NCBI GenBank assembly: GCA_014338405.1
Contig: JTDE01000251.1
Coordinates: 155,916-219,915 of the forward strand
DNA from: Paragonimus skrjabini miyazakii
Taxonomy: Eukaryota > Platyhelminthes > Trematoda > Plagiorchiida > Troglotrematidae
Direction: 5' to 3'
Length of the DNA stretch: 64,000 nt
The position numbers and the translations under genes were made by a program. The notes below the pieces were generated by a model. The model did not search any database. It was not told where the DNA came from and was given only the letters and a program-made list of their open reading frames with translations. This document shows, piece by piece, positions 26,001 to 37,600 of the stretch. Each line of letters opens with the position of its first letter. Position 1 is the first letter of the stretch.

Positions 26001-29000
26001 GCTCACTGCGATTACTGCTACGCGCAATATAGATGTTGTAACCCAAATTAAACTGTTGTGGGTTAGTGCGGGCTTTTCAACCATATAGGGTAAAATGCCG
26101 GCGGTCACGGTCAACCGCTGAAGGATAGGAGTTCTCTTTGGTTAAGTGTATCTTTTCTGATTCGGAAGGCGGCAGTGCTGCAAGTACAAAAGTGTTTCTG
26201 CCGTATGTCCATAGGTTCTTACCTCATGCCGAAATACTTCTACGCAGTCACCAATGCGATATAGGCAAACCTTTGAGCGTAACTGCCTTGTGTCTGACAG
26301 TTTTCACGTGACTTGCCTAACATGGTTAAACGTGGAAAGACCGATTTCTCAGACAGCATAGCCCCTTGGAGCGAAGCAGCATACAAACCTAACAATTACA
26401 CGGAGTTAATAGAAAAGATCAGGGGAAATAAACACACACACGGATCAGCATCAGTTGCTAGAACAATCTGGAAATGGTGTACTAACGTCCTTATATGCAA
26501 AAATAGTGGCTACCAAAAACTCCCTATTATCTTGTTGCTGTTCAAAACTAGCAGAATCCAAAAACTTCAACTGAAAACACCACTACCGCTCTTAACTAAA
26601 TCTTACAAAATTAAGGAATTTCGACGTAAGTACTGAGTCGTTTACACAAGTGGAATGGGACGGTAGTTAAGCAATCAAATCGACGATCATATTCTAGTTT
26701 GTGTTTGTTGTGTGATCATCGATGCCATAAAATACGGATACGGTCGGATTGAACAAGTCACACAAATGTAACATACAAGCCGGCCGTCTCTACTGTGGTT
26801 GTCCGTTACGCCTGCGGACCAACTTTGGGGCAACGTGGAGATACCAGTGGACAGCGTTCTTCCGAAGTAGGGGGTTCCAGGAACAATCCTTTAAGAGGAA
26901 ACAACAAGAAACAAGCATGAGCCAAAGGTCTAGTAAGCCATGCACACGACTCATTCAAACGAAAACTAAAACGGCGTCAACAATACAGCAGCACGTCCTG
27001 CTACACTATTCAAATTCAACTTGTGCGCGCTTGTTGATTTTGACCGCACGTTACATAAAGACAGCATTGTTGTAGGCTGGACAGAAATGGACATGTTAAT
27101 TCCAATTAAATCAGGAAAGATCCCTCCGAATCCGTTGCGAAACAAAATTCGAAAAGCTCCTGCTGTTGTCAGTGGCGGTATCAAATAATAAGTGATGACC
27201 TTTGCCAGGGCAACGGCACGGGTTACACAAATTTTTTGTGTGAACGGTGATCTGAATCCCGTAATCGAATCAGACATCACTCACATCCGGTAAGCGTACA
27301 TAATAGTACACATCTGATGATAGAATTTAAAAAACAGTTGTTCGTCACGGTTTTATTCTGTTGTACCTTTTATTTCACAGTTCCAATTGACAATACCCAT
27401 TGGACTCTGCTATACAAACGCGCATACTACAGTATATTTCTGATAAGGTGCAGCGAGATATGCTCCAGAGGCAGACTTGGCACAGGATTGTTTTCCATTA
27501 TGTTCGAATTTATTGTGGGAAAAATGGTTTTATTTATCCACAAGCCGCTAATTCGAGTTTCTAGTGATGCTGACGAGATTTAATGATGTTGAGGCAGCTG
27601 TCATCCACTTGGTTACTGGCGAGTGGAACTGATTGTATGCAGATTAACCTCATTTGCTTTTCAGAGAATGGCAAACGGATACATAGATGAGTATATTACC
27701 AACAATCTACCAACGTATGGATAAATAACAGTAAGCGAACAAATGCTTTCGGAATTCAGGCTGAAAACACATTTACCACTTTGTTCCTGGTGGATACTTA
27801 CTAGCCACACTTCTAGAAATACTACATTATTAAATGAACACAGTTGAAAGCAGCAAGTTGTTTGTCAGTTGGCATTCTTTGTTTTAACTGGAATCTCAGA
27901 CATGTTAGATTTTTTGCAAGCGTTTACCTAAGTACATGTTTGTTTTTCCTTTCACTTAGAATTGGAACTGAAAGACATCATTTTCCAAATGCGCCCATAA
28001 AAATATTTTCATTAGTATTCAAGTGGGAACACTCATTTTAGTTGTCATAACTGGTAAGCTGAAGCGAGATCTGATCAGTTACTTCATCAACAAAACAAGC
28101 AAAATTTGCGCTAACAACAGATCTAGAGCTGATTTGAACTAGTTAACTGTTGTGCCGTTGAGAAACGAATAAGCGGACAAGTTTTATTGGAAGCATCCTT
28201 TTTTCCAGGAAAAAACCCGTCAAGTCTAGTGGCTAGAAAGAAGCCACTAATACATTTTGTTATTTCGCTCAACTCGGTCACCCCCAAAGCTAGGTTCAAT
28301 TTGAAAACGGATGAAAATCACCGTCTCTGACTAGGCACCACTAGGACTAGTGGAGGGTTGGTACGAACCGCTTCTACGCACTCAAACGAGGATCACGTGA
28401 ATCAATTTTTAAAATGACTATCATCGGTCACTCTCGTCAGTCGTTTGCAGTTACATCAAATATGCGTAATTCATATAGTGAAATCAAAAACAGCCACAGA
28501 ACATTAAATGCTTTACAGTGTGGGAGGCGTCACAGTACACCGAAGATTGCTTGTGATGATATGCACCTCCGGAGAACCTATCAGACCTATTGTTACGTAC
28601 TGATGGAATGCACTTAAAATATATATCCTAGCGGATACGTTAATTAAAACCTATAAGAAATGTGACACGTTAACATCGAGTTAATAACTGAAGTGTTTTC
28701 TCCCATCCGTCCTCATGGAAGGGTCTGGTGCCAGTGACCTCTGCCGTCATTCTCTACGAGACAGGTTCGTGGGCGTAAATACTTTCACCTTTCTTGACCA
28801 GACTCCTCAAAGTTGTCTGAAATTCGACCGAGCATGAATAACTTGACACTAACAGCCATGCTGCTGACAAGCGCGTCAGCAACACCATCGAACCTTCTGT
28901 GGACTGTGTCTTTCGTGTACGAGCCACGTCTATTTCCTGTGACCGTAAAGGCCTGATGAATAGTACCAAGTAGATGTGTTTGTCTAGATGACACATAAAA

Positions 29001-30299
29001 ATAGAGAAGACGGATCAGTGACGCAATTGATAATCATTTTTGTTGTTGATAACAGTCACATTGCAGCCGATCCTGAGAAAACGTATGTGTTTATTAATCG
29101 TTCGGGTTGCGTAATCTAGGCTTGCTGGGACCGTGCCTTTCCAGATAACATCTACACTTTCGGTGGATATTCCCGAGATGCTTCTTTTTATTCGCTTGCA
29201 ATTCTTTGAAATATAACGCATGATATCAGCGTGTGGTAGAATGAAGTCAAGAGGACAAATTAAATCAAAATTGTGACAAGAAAGTACTGAATCGTTTTGG
29301 GATCATTTGTATCCTGAGGTTTGTGGCATGGTTTTATCCTAATAATTCCTCTTATATGACTGCTGGATGAGAATCAACAACTTTTGTTTTCTGAAAGAAA
29401 AACAACTTTCTTTTAAACTGGGATACTTATTTTGGCTATTTATCATTTATCTACCGTAGGTTATGCACCACCCAGAAGTGGCATAACTAAGGTCGCAGTA
29501 AGGCAACCATAATAATACATGTCAACATTCCGGTAGTTGGAGAAGCTCATTTTACTAAGTGACATCAAATTCAATCCTTTTCATTATCTGATTACAACAG
29601 TTATGTTTATCAAAATCTGAACTTGGACACATTACTGTTGAATACCCACATAAGCCTATTTTCAGCTGACCTTAGAGAACGTCTAATTTAATCTTACCTT
29701 CTCATATTTCAAACTTACTACAAGCAGGCCAAGAAAAGTGTTTCCGGAGTATCTAGATACTATCGTTAGCCTCTGCTAAAAACAACTGAGAATGCAGCTT
29801 AACAAAAATCTATTTCACGCTGATTATGAAAGAATGCCTGAAGAACCTTCTCATACATTAAGTACTATGCTAAAAGCCACATTTAATCAGTCCACTTGGA
29901 TGCTGTAAAGAATTGAATGGCTGCTATTGGAAACAACAAGCCATACGTTCCTCCATCAAAAATTGCAACTACAAGATTATTTCTATCGAACTTTACGATG
30001 CCCAAAGCGGGTACAATTAATTTAAATTTTCCACATAAATCTAATCGATGAAAAACAAGTTGATAATGAAAATTCAACATATTCCTTAATTCAGTTCAAC
30101 TTGGTTGATCATAATGCAATTCCGCGATTGTTCAACAATGTATACGACATAACAAACAGTGTGGAACAGCCGAAGATGCAATAATTGAATTTGCAAAAAC
30201 ACTTCTGTGGCAAATCGAAATTTTTAACGTGCTTCCGCGAAGTGAATGTGTTTTCAGTTAGTCGACCGTTAGCATAAAAACATGAATAAGGACAAACTT
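23044..30299. other. Long unassigned stretch with GC-richer patches
   Basis: No gene or complete element identified. GC-richer blocks at about 24880-25420 and 25540-26130 look like worn element sequence. The second has two similar words (tctgattca followed by tttaacc or attaaccc) about 60 bases apart near 25869 and 25938. A short palindrome, CCACTAG-GA-CTAGTGG, lies at 28338-28353. Frames of up to 108 codons here (26313-26636, 26749-27075, 26966-27280) show no family I recognise. Confidence 0.45.
23363..23671 (-). other. Unassigned open frame of about 100 codons
   Basis: Open on the minus strand from just after a stop near 23672 to a TGA at 23363, overlapping chance frames on the other strand. 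Composition is more protein-like than most frames here, with mixed acidic and basic residues (for example SSGKAENATSEDLLDSHEV and GYTFEMGDETIPLLKDK) and a hydrophobic end. I recognise no domain, and there is no ATG at the beginning. It could be an exon, an eroded element ORF or chance. Confidence 0.15.
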
Positions 30300-30312
30300 A
30301 GTTATATTCTAT

Positions 30313-30700
30313 ATGGGCTCAGCACCAGAAGCTGTATTTCTTCAATCATTACAGAACCTTCGGAGTTTAGACTCAGCTTATTTCTTCACGATAACTCGAA
30401 GAGTCGCCTTGGATACTCATGACTGTCAATCCGTTTGTTTAGGGAAATTGCATGCATTTGTTGACGACACCATACTTATTATTTCTCAGTTATCATTATC
30501 ACCAATATCATCGTTACAAAGCGTTGTGTTTTGAAGTATTTGAACACTGTCAAATTGCTTTCATATCCGCATTGTTCCGTGTGATTCAATTACATTCATT
30601 TGCATTAATCAAATTCCGTTGTCATTGCTTGATCGGCCACATCCTATGTGACCTTCGAAAATCAGATTGTGTTAGTTTTCCAGTGGCACGCACTTATGGA
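30313..30700 (+). pseudogene. Possible PLE reverse-transcriptase remnant
   Basis: Two overlapping + frames carry suggestive words in the right order. The frame from 30313 starts MGSAPEAVFLQSLQNL, compatible with the PLE/RT motif MGSPxxPxxAxxFLxxLE, and continues to AFVDDTILIIS, with D51-D52 in the position of the catalytic Y-x-D-D box. The overlapping frame from 30452 contains LRKSDCVSFPVAR (residues 68-80), similar to the PLE stretch that follows the catalytic box (RKSDGxxxFxVYRKPT). A frameshift between them is needed. The intervening sequence has low similarity, so this is a tentative call; chance is a real alternative. Confidence 0.25.
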
Positions 30701-31681
30701 AAGGTTCACAAAGGCAATGTGTGGGTAGCAGTTATCTCACGAGAGAACGATGTTTTCCTTCTGTTCTCACAATAGCGAGGAATCTCATCGTTAGTGAAGA
30801 TTCCCCCTTTGACTTTATTTTGAATGTTGTTGATGTCTGCTATATTGCATTCGCGCATTCGACAACGTCGACCTCAATTACTAACTCGTCAGTGATTCTG
30901 TAGTTTTTGGGAGCTCTCATTGTATGTGACCTCACAAGTTTTCTACTGCACTACGTCCAGTTGACTGAGTTAAGTATAGATTCCTTAGCGTAAGACGGTT
31001 TAATTGCTCGTACCGGAATGAGTGGTTTAACCGTAGTGTCATAAACTCAAAATGTATCGACGTTCCTAAAAACCTTGGAAGTGAATTATGTTGCTATAGA
31101 TTAGGAACAATATAAACAAGAGGTGCTCACTGAAGCCTTTGAGATCACTGGACCTCAGCCCATGAATGAAATTTATCTTGACCACTTTTGTTATCGAGAA
31201 CACGAAAGTCATATCGTTTATTTTGAAGATCAATATACATATCTTCGTTCGAAGAAAGAACAAACAGTGACACCAAAATTAAGCAACAGAGATATAAAAA
31301 AGTTGTATGGGAAAACAAGCTGTCTGTCAAATGTGAGATGTTGCATGGTTAGCAACGTTGAACAGTTGACAAGTCCTCCCACAAGAATAACAGGCGTTAA
31401 TGAGCCAGTCATCAAATGAAAAGTTATATGTGACGTATATGCTGAACAGTTTTAGAATGTAAAATAAGATACATGAAAAATAATGAAAAGAAAATAGGCG
31501 AACGATCAACCTCATAAAATCAAAAAGCCCTTCAGGGCGCAAAAGTTCTATCACATTCAAGGCTCACGCATCGGGACAGAAAAATGTCCTTCATAGTGAG
31601 AAAACTGTCAGATAGGTGGCAACAGTTAACGCCAGGTTCCCCGCATAAATGCGTCGTAGGTTTTTAGCGAACCTAGAACAG
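30701..31681. other. Sequence flanking the R2-type fragment
   Basis: The part from about 31500 to 31681 directly follows the R2-type stop codon in the element's own orientation (minus) and may be its 3' untranslated region. The remainder is unassigned. Frames on both strands at 31066-31560 overlap each other and are considered chance. Confidence 0.35.
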
Positions 31682-32432
31682 TCAGTAGACATAAATCCGT
31701 GACTGCGTAGGAGGGCAGCCCCATTCGAAGAATAGCGTTACTTGAAGAAGAAAATATAATACCACAAAAAGAGATGATGAAACAGAGTTCACATCAAAGC
31801 CAAAAGTATAGACGACTGACTGAATAGCAGCATTATGAGAGTCGATCCCGCACTTCGCAATCTTGTCTGTCCAGGCTAATTGGCTTCGGTAATCATCCAC
31901 CAAACTGACGTCAAGTATCACAGCAGCGTCGTCACGAACCACGATCACCTCGGGTTTGATAAACGAGCTCGTCGTTGGTACTCGCAACTCCTCGAAGACT
32001 GTATAGCCCAATTTGCGTAGTCGCTTCGCCAGGTCTTTGGCCACTCGGATGTGTCGGGCACAGCGCATGTCATGGGCGATCCAGCATGACTGTAGAATAT
32101 GAGCAAGGCTTTCCAAATGACCGCAGTTGCCACGGCAGAGAACTGAGTGGTCACTTCGGCTACCTCGTGAATTTCGGACTTTATTCCGCAACAGACTACA
32201 TCTGAGCTGGATAGCACGAATAAAGGTTCTGGGAAGATGCGATCTGGGCTAAACAGCCAACGATCCGAGAGTGGAGAGCGTGACACTTCCTGAAGACCAC
32301 GGCCATCAAGCGAATGTTTCGTTGTCATTACATTCTCTACCAATAACTTACTTTTCACTTCGATAACTGTACTAAGATCACGGTTCATCAGCCTGTCTTT
32401 CGATTTCCAAATAGCTCATAAACGTTTTCCTA
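31682..32432 (-). pseudogene. R2-type LINE, C-terminal zinc knuckle and endonuclease
   Basis: The end of an R2-clade non-LTR retrotransposon ORF, the class with a C-terminal CCHC finger and restriction-like endonuclease. Reading the minus strand, AIWKSKDRLMNRDL and KHSLDGRGLQEVSRSPLSD match the region after the RT. A frameshift near 32235 leads into TFIRAIQLRCSLLRNKVRN. The finger follows: in the frame opening at 32191, Cys19, Cys23, His31 and Cys36 fit CX3CX7HX4C, with ESLAHILQSC and RH at 46-47. The endonuclease shows GYTVFEE (62-68), KPE at 79-81 where the family has KPD, then VILDV (91-95) and Lys110. The frame ends at 31682. RT, N-terminal fingers and 5' end are missing. No 28S rDNA is visible, so this copy sits outside the usual R2 target. 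Confidence 0.85.
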
Positions 32433-34600
32433 TTTCTTAGTTGGCGGTCTTGTTTATTTGGACGAACTCAATAGATCAAGTGTGAAGTAAGGAACGGATG
32501 GAGTTCCGGCACTCATTAGATAACACACTTTCAAAAAAGTTTAAAAAGAAAATATTTTTCCTTAAAAAGTTATATTATTTTTAGGCACACCGATGCTTTG
32601 GCAGAGTAGGTACACAAGACTGCAACCTACTTTATGCAAGATTCACTAGTGTGAATCGTGTGACAGAGCTCAACAAGCCACCCTGTTCATTTTATCTCTC
32701 TGGGAGGATAGGTATCCAGGCTGTAAATGTCTTCCAGTACTAATCATTCATTCTGGCTGATTGACAAATGTTTTTCTTTTACAGTGAGTACTAGAGGTTC
32801 ACGGAATTCTGAAACAACTCGTTAAAAACGATTATCTGAATACTACTTAGTGTGTGGATGAAGTCATTCTTCGTTTATTTTTCTACAAAGACATACTGAT
32901 CACTATAAACTATTTCACCGGTGAGATGATGATAACGATTCACACAGAATAATACTCTTGCCTCAATAGCTTAGTGTGTTAATAAATTGGTTAGACACTA
33001 CTTGGTTGTTAGAGGTATTCAGCTTAATGCCATCAGAAACTTCACCAATCCATAAATGTGGTCGCTACATAGGCATTTAATGTTGTTCAAAAGAAGACTG
33101 CTGGGAAGTTGATTCCACTTGTTGCGTTTGCTAAACTTCACAAATTGTGGCACCGGAATTATGTGCAGTTGTCCATTTGAAGACAATTTTAAAACATATG
33201 TTAACTATCCGTCTTACTAAAAAGCGTTCAGTCTATGGACCACACAGGAGGTTGTGAACGCGGTCAGGCATATGTACGAGATTGACATACTGAGCGTAAA
33301 AACTCACTTAAACCTTTGTCTGAGGTTTGGACACAGTAACGCGGAATGAATATCCTTAGTCTCCTCAAACAGCAAAACAACGAAATTTATGTGCTTGTTG
33401 GTACATAAGCCGTTACTAAAATGTTTATAATTTTCAAGCTGCCGTGCAACAGCAACATGTGTGCCTATCGAGCAGACTCTACTGTAACTAAACCTGGCAG
33501 ACACCCGAACGCTGTAAGTTGCGTTGCATAATCCAACAGTTAACTATGAAATATTCCATAACTCTGCCGTCCACCAAGATGGGTAAACCAGTTCTCGAGA
33601 GTCAGTATTCTACTTATTAGTTCAAAAAACTAAAGGGAACTTGATCGCTTTGGTAGTAAAACATGCTCGGACTACCGGCTAGACAAGTTTTGCGGTGGCT
33701 GACACAAGTCTCGGTTCTTGACCAATTGTCTAAACATCGATTACCTGTCCCTTTTCTATCCATGGAATTTCTCTGAAGGCTTGTCATCTAAAAGCTAACC
33801 AGTACCTTTCGTATCAAGCGGCTGAAACCTTACAAGCGTACTCAAAAACAGGTTACAATAACTTTCAAATTACATCGATTTTAATGGACTTTGACCACAC
33901 ATATTGTAAGTTGAGTTATATTCCTTTCTTCCTTTTGCTTTTCCTCATATTTTGTCTGTCTTGGTAGATATTCCTAGTTGCATTTTCGTGGCTGGTAAGT
34001 TAAGGGATTATATTATGGCCCATGGTGTTCGTTTGTTCATTGTTTGATGTTTTCAATAACCTGATTCCTTCCAATCGCTAGTTTTTTTTCAATAAATTTA
34101 TATACCTCAGACTGTTTGTTACTGTCGTGGTCATGGGCAAAAAACCACAAACCACGAAGCTGAAAAGATGTTATAGGAAAACGCTCAGTGCAACAAAACC
34201 TTTACTACTAGCAGCCGCTTTTTGCACATCCGTAAGTTAATCTTTCGTTTAAATCTTGTTGTTTTAAGTGCCAACAGTAGATACACAGTTGATTTGTCAT
34301 ATTCAGAAGTCGTACCAACGATTTCACCGTTCCTTGTCATGCTTCAATGCCATTCATACGCTTGGTGATTTGTGAAAGAGCTTTGAAATTCTAATAAATG
34401 GACGGTAAAACGACAAGTTCCATATTCTGTCGATATATTCCAGCGCAAACATTTTGAGAAGTTTTGTCAGGACGGTTAATCTCCTGGATAATTTGGTGGC
34501 ATCGTAACTCGTCTGGAACAACGTTGCCGCGCTTGAGCACGCTGGTCTTGAGTCGCTGATTTGAACCCAACCGAAGCTTTGATTTTTACATCTGGGTCTC
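32433..34600. other. Unassigned sequence upstream of the R2-type fragment
   Basis: In element orientation this is where the R2 RT would lie. I found no RT motif on the minus strand, so either the copy is 5' truncated near 32430 or the rest has decayed beyond reading. No other gene is visible. Confidence 0.45.
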
Positions 34601-34607
34601 TTCTAAA

Positions 34608-34652
34608 TTATCACCTCTATCAAACTACTCACTAGTTTGATGGAGGTGATAA
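34608..34652. repeat. 19-bp near-perfect hairpin
   Basis: Arms 34608-34626 and 34634-34652 are reverse complements except for one position (a T facing G, a wobble pair in RNA). They enclose the 7-base loop actcact. The right arm runs straight into a TAAG tandem repeat. The preserved arms in otherwise eroded sequence suggest a recent insertion end or a structured element terminus. Confidence 0.85.
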
Positions 34653-34676
34653 GTAAGTAAGTAAGTTAGTAAGTAA
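34651..34676 (+). repeat. TAAG/AAGT short tandem repeat
   Basis: About six copies of a 4-base unit with one interruption, directly abutting the hairpin. Some LINEs, particularly RTE-like ones, end in short tandem repeats instead of poly(A), so this may mark a 3' terminus. Confidence 0.8.
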
Positions 34677-37600
34677 CTAAAACTGTTCGTTTATCCCAGT
34701 ATTCTCAGGATCACTAACACTTTCTGATACAATGGGTTTCATCATCTCTGCATATCGAAGAAATGTCAGTTAGCACTTTTGAATCCCATAGTCACACCAA
34801 AGATTCATACCAAACACTTTCAGTTGACTTCCATTTGACTTGCTCCAAAGGGTGTACGGATAAGCGCAGCTGGCCGTAAAAATCGCCCATAAAAACAGCT
34901 GTATAAAATGATCATTCAACGAAAGAACAGCAAGAACCACAGTGATTCCCGTTGTCACCTTTTGATTAGTCGTCACCAGTATTATTACTTTCAAAAGTGT
35001 TAATGAGTACTGGGTCAATGCTAATCGGGAAAAATTAGCGAAACAGTCAGTACGAGTAACTATTTCTTCTTATCATACTGAGCGTGAACTTGTGAGAAAT
35101 AAAATATGGAAGAGGTTTGCAATCAAGTTTAGAAAACTCAGTCCTAAGACGGTGGAGACTAGTGTTATACTTCGAGACTGAGAGTAGTACATGTGGTTTA
35201 AGCTTCAACAGTACACCAAATAAGCCGTTTACAAAAGATGTATTCGAGATGAGTACACGATGAAGACAATTGTTCATCAAACATCCATCATGCATGAGTT
35301 TAAGGGAGGCATTTCTAACAAACAGCTACTTTGCGGTTACTACGAGTCAGTTTGTGAGGAAGATTTGAGACCTAATCCATAACGGGCCCGAAATCCTTGT
35401 TGGTTTGCTTCGTGGTCGTGTACTTCGGAGAAAGTCTTAGTGTGTAAGTCCTTTAAATTATCAAGCTTAAAGCAAGTGTCTTTAGGGATACTATTGCCCA
35501 TAGGATATTCCGGCTGGTAAGCTAAATCTGGCAATTGACGTTGGAGAAACACGGGTCCCGTCGCTCATTTGGACAAACATTTGAAGCACTAACTATAAAT
35601 TACAGAGATCATATAATCCTGACTTCTCACTGACTATGGAAACACAACCGATACATCTGAAAAGACGTATTTGAGCCTTCATGAGGCTAATTTACATAAA
35701 GTCTTTTGTACCTGATGATACAGTTCTGAAACTTATGGACGATTCAGGGAAAAAACGACCCCATGAAACAGCAGATAACGTTTTACCATCCCCAAATTGA
35801 TTAATTTTCCCTGAGTTCGGTAAATACCATGCTCTCAACGTTCTGTGAATATCTGTTTAGCTGAAAGGAGTTTTTACGGATGTAGTCTGACTGCCAAGTG
35901 GAGAGATACCCATAAACAAGCAGAAGCATTAAAGTTTCTTTCCCTTCTGTTTACTTTATCTAAGGTTTGAAACGTTCAGAAATAAGAAAGCCAGTCGTTG
36001 TCAAGCAGCCCAACACCTGAAAGTGCAGAAAGGAAACCGTTGATGGTTCAAATGGATAACTGTCAGTTATTGTGATGAATGCGCCATCATAAGACTTGAG
36101 GGAACTCCTTAATTTCTCATATTCCTGAATCTAGGTTTGCAGCAAAGGGAGGAAATATTTCATCGTAATAATGTTGGTCGATTGTTTGTGCAATATACTT
36201 AATTCACCAATGTGTTCCAGTATTTCTGTCAATCATTATTATAGTCTGAACAGAAGGCTAAGTTGTCAGATTACATATCATGAAAGGTAAAATCAATTCT
36301 GTTTAGCCTTCGTATAAGATCTAATTGCGCCTTTTGTCACTATTCAAATTGGTGTTACTTTCTCATATACTGAACACTAATTTGGTGCCTCCTCGTAAAG
36401 TATATAGTAATATAAAGAGGTTATTACTAATACAGAAACGTCTATTTCGTTTCTAGGTTAGGAAAAGTAAAAGGATTATTTTTTTAAATTGGATAGTTCC
36501 GTTAGTCTCGTTTTTTTGATTCATTTTAAATCGTGATTTTCAATATAAATATGAGCTGAATGATTCAATATTCTCGTCGACAGCTAGGTACTTCCATTTT
36601 ACGGTAAACCCATCAAAATGAAAGTAAACGAAATAGTCATCTTCGGTTACATTATATGATGAAACCTTGCGGTCGTTTTAGCGGTAACTGACATATGAAT
36701 TAAGTATACTTCAGCTCGGCTTTTTCAAATGAAAAGAACAATCAATAAAACGATCCTACATAACAAGTGGCAAAGAAAGAATAATTTTACATCCTAACGC
36801 GTGTAACAATTCACGTCTATTTTTTGCTTACTTCAAGTACACATTTACCTCCGCCTTGTGATATGGGTGCGCCTGCACTTGTTGAGTTGCAAATTCTCGT
36901 GTCCTTCTTTTATAGATATATTAGTATAATTGATGTGAGGTGGTTGTTCGTCATAATATCGAGGCCTTTGCCTCAAGTAGTGATCACTGGTGTGGGCTCT
37001 ATCAACCACGGAACACCTCACAACTTATCTCTCATTATTTTTCCAAATCCGAACGTATAACTTCAAGCAAAGCATTGTTCTATCAAAGCCAGGGGAAGCC
37101 AAAAGTTTCAATGTCCGCGAAAACCGAAAAAGATCTACTCAGGACTTTGTCGGCTGTCCTCATAAAGCAAATATCCTGCAATTATTATGTTTTCATCAAT
37201 CGCCTTTCCTAAAACGGGGACAACAATCGTTTTATTGCATTTCTCTCAACCACCGTCAAGTGGAGCGCAGTTAAACAATTTATTGGATGGCAGTTCTGAC
37301 AGCCCACTTTGCGGTGGCAAGCTATAAGCAATATTTTTCGCGTTCTTAAAATGTAACCGTTGCTAACTGGATTAGAAGTAAGGAAGTGAAAAAGCAGTGG
37401 GTAAGGAAACGCAGCACATGATGAGTTACACAACAGTGACTATCTCAACATTTTTCCACCTTTCGTTATTATGGTAGAATTCCGCTTTTAATAATTTTCA
37501 CAAACCATTTTGCTTCTATGCTGAATCACTTAGAAGAGGGTGTTCGCCTTTCAAAGTAATTCAGGAACTTTAAACGTTAGATGATCACCTTGGGACCAAG

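Noticed and set aside
31123..31419. 98-codon plus frame with Lys/Arg-rich middle
   Set aside because: Overlaps several minus frames of similar length, contains no recognised domain and has AT-driven composition.
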